Positions 55,759 through 57,112 of a DNA stretch of 57,112 nt are shown here, in pieces. Source of the stretch: Flavobacteriales bacterium (GTDB taxonomy: Bacteria; Bacteroidota; Bacteroidia; Flavobacteriales; ECT2AJA-044); NCBI GenBank assembly GCA_021296215.1, contig JAGWBA010000004.1, forward strand, positions 1 through 57,112, read 5' to 3'. The notes below the pieces were generated by a model. That model was not told the DNA's origin. It did not search any database and was given only the letters and a program-made list of their open reading frames with translations. The position numbers were made by a program, and so were the translations under genes. Each line of letters begins with the position of its first letter. Position 1 is the stretch's first letter.

Positions 55759-56718
55759 TTAATCAGAAAGGTATAAAAACCAATCGATCAATTCTCGCTC
55801 ATCAACAATGCTCCAACTATGCGGATGACGAGTACCGTCGGGATAATATCCCTTGTCCTGAGTCAGAATCAGCTCGGCTCGCTCATTGCCTAAATAGCGC
55901 AATTCACTCACGATCCCGGCCATATCTATGGCGTTCATGCCGTAATAATCCTTCCCGCGTGTTTCCATCCACCACAGCACATCGGGTTCCGTATACGCTC
56001 GCAGTGCAACATCGACATAACACTTCAAATGAGTCCCTCCATAGGCGGCGAAGCAATACGGTGAGTAGTCGATGTAATTTTGACGGTCCTCAATCGGATC
56101 GCCGAGGTACTTCTCCAAATGCGCCGAAACCCACTTGCCTTCCTTAGCGGCGACATCCCGGATCTTTCGGTCGCGTGCCGTGGTCGCCTCCCTGTAAAAA
56201 CGGACCATATCCAGCGGCGCGTCGCAAATGGCTACGGCCTGCGGCCGGATTTGCACCTCGCTCGTTTCGCGAGACGCATACTCCACGAGCTTCAACGCCC
56301 GGGTTCCCTCGAGTGACATTCCACAATACATGAGTTTATCGGTCGGAATAGAATAATCGCGGCATACCTTATCAATGTACCCCAGTATCTTAGTCATCGA
56401 CGAATCCTGGAAGAAGAACTCGAGTCGATTCTCAGTATTCGCGTACAACACCGCCAATTGATGTTCAGTGGCGTAATTCACGAAGAAATCTATTGGCTCG
56501 TTCTCGCCGCGCGGTCGAGTAAACACGATCATCCCAATTATGGGCTCTTCCCCCTCCGGTAACCAGAGCTGGTAGCCGGGCTCCACGGCCGTAATCTCAA
56601 TTTCGTCGGTCAGTATTATAACAGAATTTGAATCTATGGGCTCACGGAATTCTATTTTCGTTTGAGCCGACGATATTAGGGAGAGGACGGTTAAGAAGGC
56701 GATGAGGGGAAATCTCAT
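55759..56718 (-). CDS. Exported alpha/beta-hydrolase-like protein
   Basis: A 319-residue protein with signal peptide MRFPLIAFLTVLSLISSAQ; I choose the Met at 56718, since the upstream one (56751) gives a poor signal. The nucleophile elbow is CGMSLEGTRAL, and candidate acid/histidine residues are in VLWWMETRGKDYYGMNAIDM and TRHPHSWSIVDERELIDWFL, so the triad Ser/Asp/His is plausible. Conserved hypothetical proteins of this kind exist in Flavobacteriales. Substrate unknown. Confidence 0.75.
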   Translation of the reverse strand: MRFPLIAFLTVLSLISSAQTKIEFREPIDSNSVIILTDEIEITAVEPGYQLWLPEGEEPIIGMIVFTRPRGENEPIDFFVNYATEHQLAVLYANTENRLEFFFQDSSMTKILGYIDKVCRDYSIPTDKLMYCGMSLEGTRALKLVEYASRETSEVQIRPQAVAICDAPLDMVRFYREATTARDRKIRDVAAKEGKWVSAHLEKYLGDPIEDRQNYIDYSPYCFAAYGGTHLKCYVDVALRAYTEPDVLWWMETRGKDYYGMNAIDMAGIVSELRYLGNERAELILTQDKGYYPDGTRHPHSWSIVDERELIDWFLYLSD

Positions 56719-56720
56719 AA

Positions 56721-56745
56721 GAGTTCTTAGTGTTGAGTTCTTAGT
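56721..56745. repeat. Direct repeat GAGTTCTTAGT, two copies
   Basis: GAGTTCTTAGT occurs at 56721-56731 and 56735-56745, 14 bases apart, just upstream of the hydrolase start and near the insertion sequence boundary. Its significance is unknown; it could be an operator or a remnant of an insertion event. Confidence 0.4.
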
Positions 56746-56822
56746 TGGCAATGTAAGCTTATGGACCTACTCATCAAAGCGGACAGTCAGATTAGTGAAA
56801 GTTCACAAATGTTTATTTTGTT

Positions 56823-57039
56823 ATGCATATGGTACATCGAAGGAAATTTGACAAACAATTCAAACTTGAAGTTGTCCAAAGAAGTCTTGGAGGAATTACA
56901 GTGAAGGAGTTATCCGAAGAGCTTGGAATACACGTAGGTGTGATCAGCAGATGGCGAAAGGAATTTTTAGATTCGGGAGAGGATTTAAGTTTTCCTGGAC
57001 ATGGAGTTGAAGCGATGACGGAGGAGCAAAAGAAGATGG
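56823..57039 (+). pseudogene. IS3-family transposase OrfA, interrupted
   Basis: From the ATG at 56823 (or 56829) the frame reads MHMVHRRKFDKQFKLEVVQR, then ITVKELSEELGIHVGVISRW and EAMTEEQKK, a typical IS3 OrfA with a helix-turn-helix. After residue 72 the expected leucine-zipper part (IRELEKKLKDAE type) is absent and an unrelated sequence, still open to the window end, follows. A short insertion-like terminus sits exactly at this point, so I treat it as interrupted by a second element. Confidence 0.6.
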
Positions 57040-57112
57040 GAGTGTTCACTAAAGTGTGTCATTGGTTAAAAATCTATCTTCAAAATAGTCACATAAATCC
57101 CTGCGGACATTA
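57037..57112 (-). mobile_element. Candidate IS256-type element nested in the IS3 orfA (partial)
   Basis: The terminus-like sequence GGGAGTGTTCACTAAAGTG begins at 57038. On the minus strand a frame ends at TAG 57051-57049 and reads NVRRDLCDYFEDRFLTNDTL, similar in style to the YFEDR/FEGR end of IS256 (mutator) transposases. Only 20 residues are in the window, so the family call is tentative. Confidence 0.4.

Larger units (their letters stand above)
56762..57112 (+). mobile_element. IS3-type insertion sequence, left part (partial)
   Basis: TGGACCTACTCATCAAAGCG at 56762 has the TG start expected of an IS3-family terminus and is followed by a leader and OrfA start at 56823. The element's right end lies outside the window, and its orfA is apparently cut at about 57037. 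The boundary is my estimate from sequence style. Confidence 0.5.

Overview
The window comes from a member of the Bacteroidota, most likely order Flavobacteriales. The evidence is: promoters of the TAnnTTTG (-7) type, weak Shine-Dalgarno sequences, two type IX secretion (T9SS) cargo proteins (one type B, one type A C-terminal domain), several families that I know mainly from Bacteroidota (DUF4290, DUF6095, DUF4920, a DnaJ with only two CXXCXGXG motifs), and the gene order rplQ-carA-eno-gltA, which I recall from flavobacteria. The lineage inside the order cannot be fixed from the sequence alone.

Layout. Positions 1-130 hold the 5' end of an IS3-type transposase gene. From 282 to 21098 everything lies on the minus strand: a str/S10/spc/alpha ribosomal super-cluster (rpsL, rpsG, fusA, rpsJ through rplQ, with secY, infA, rpmJ and rpoA embedded and tuf absent), followed downstream by carA, eno and a mitochondrial-type citrate synthase gene. 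A T9SS cargo gene (21287-23182) ends the minus-strand block. After a 182-base intergenic stretch with three tandem 30-bp repeats the orientation flips. The plus-strand block (23365-42072) carries a UvrD/PcrA helicase, a DUF4290 protein, murA, a TlpA-like protein, grpE-dnaJ, an ABC-2 exporter / MscS / Ppx-GppA / sigma54-activator operon with overlapping or abutting genes, thrS-infC-rpmI-rplT, an XRE regulator and a fused E1 2-oxoacid dehydrogenase, interrupted by one minus-strand lipoprotein gene. From 42 kb on the strands alternate: murQ, a DUF6095 protein, an SPFH/ribbon-helix-helix pair, a YceI lipoprotein, a TIGR01777 epimerase, a small tRNA-modification/Nudix/lipoprotein cluster, a branched-chain aminotransferase, a GNAT/MazG-like pair, an acetyl-CoA hydrolase/transferase gene broken by a frameshift, a double-PDZ T9SS cargo, an outer-membrane surface-antigen gene interrupted by an in-frame TAG, and an alpha/beta hydrolase. 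The right end runs into an IS3-type orfA that seems to be interrupted by a second element.

How the parts work together. The left half is translation and central metabolism: ribosome, translocon, RNA polymerase alpha, glycolysis/TCA entry and carbamoyl phosphate. The middle combines cell-wall precursor synthesis, chaperones and a likely envelope-stress operon. The right half is mixed housekeeping and envelope genes. Points deserving a second look are the AUA start of infC with a strong SD sequence, MurA with Asp in place of the catalytic Cys, the palindromes laid over the yceI promoter, the SPFH-RHH pair overlapping DUF6095, the two disrupted genes at 52-55 kb, and the insertion sequences at both window ends, which suggest that the window is a contig cut at repeats.
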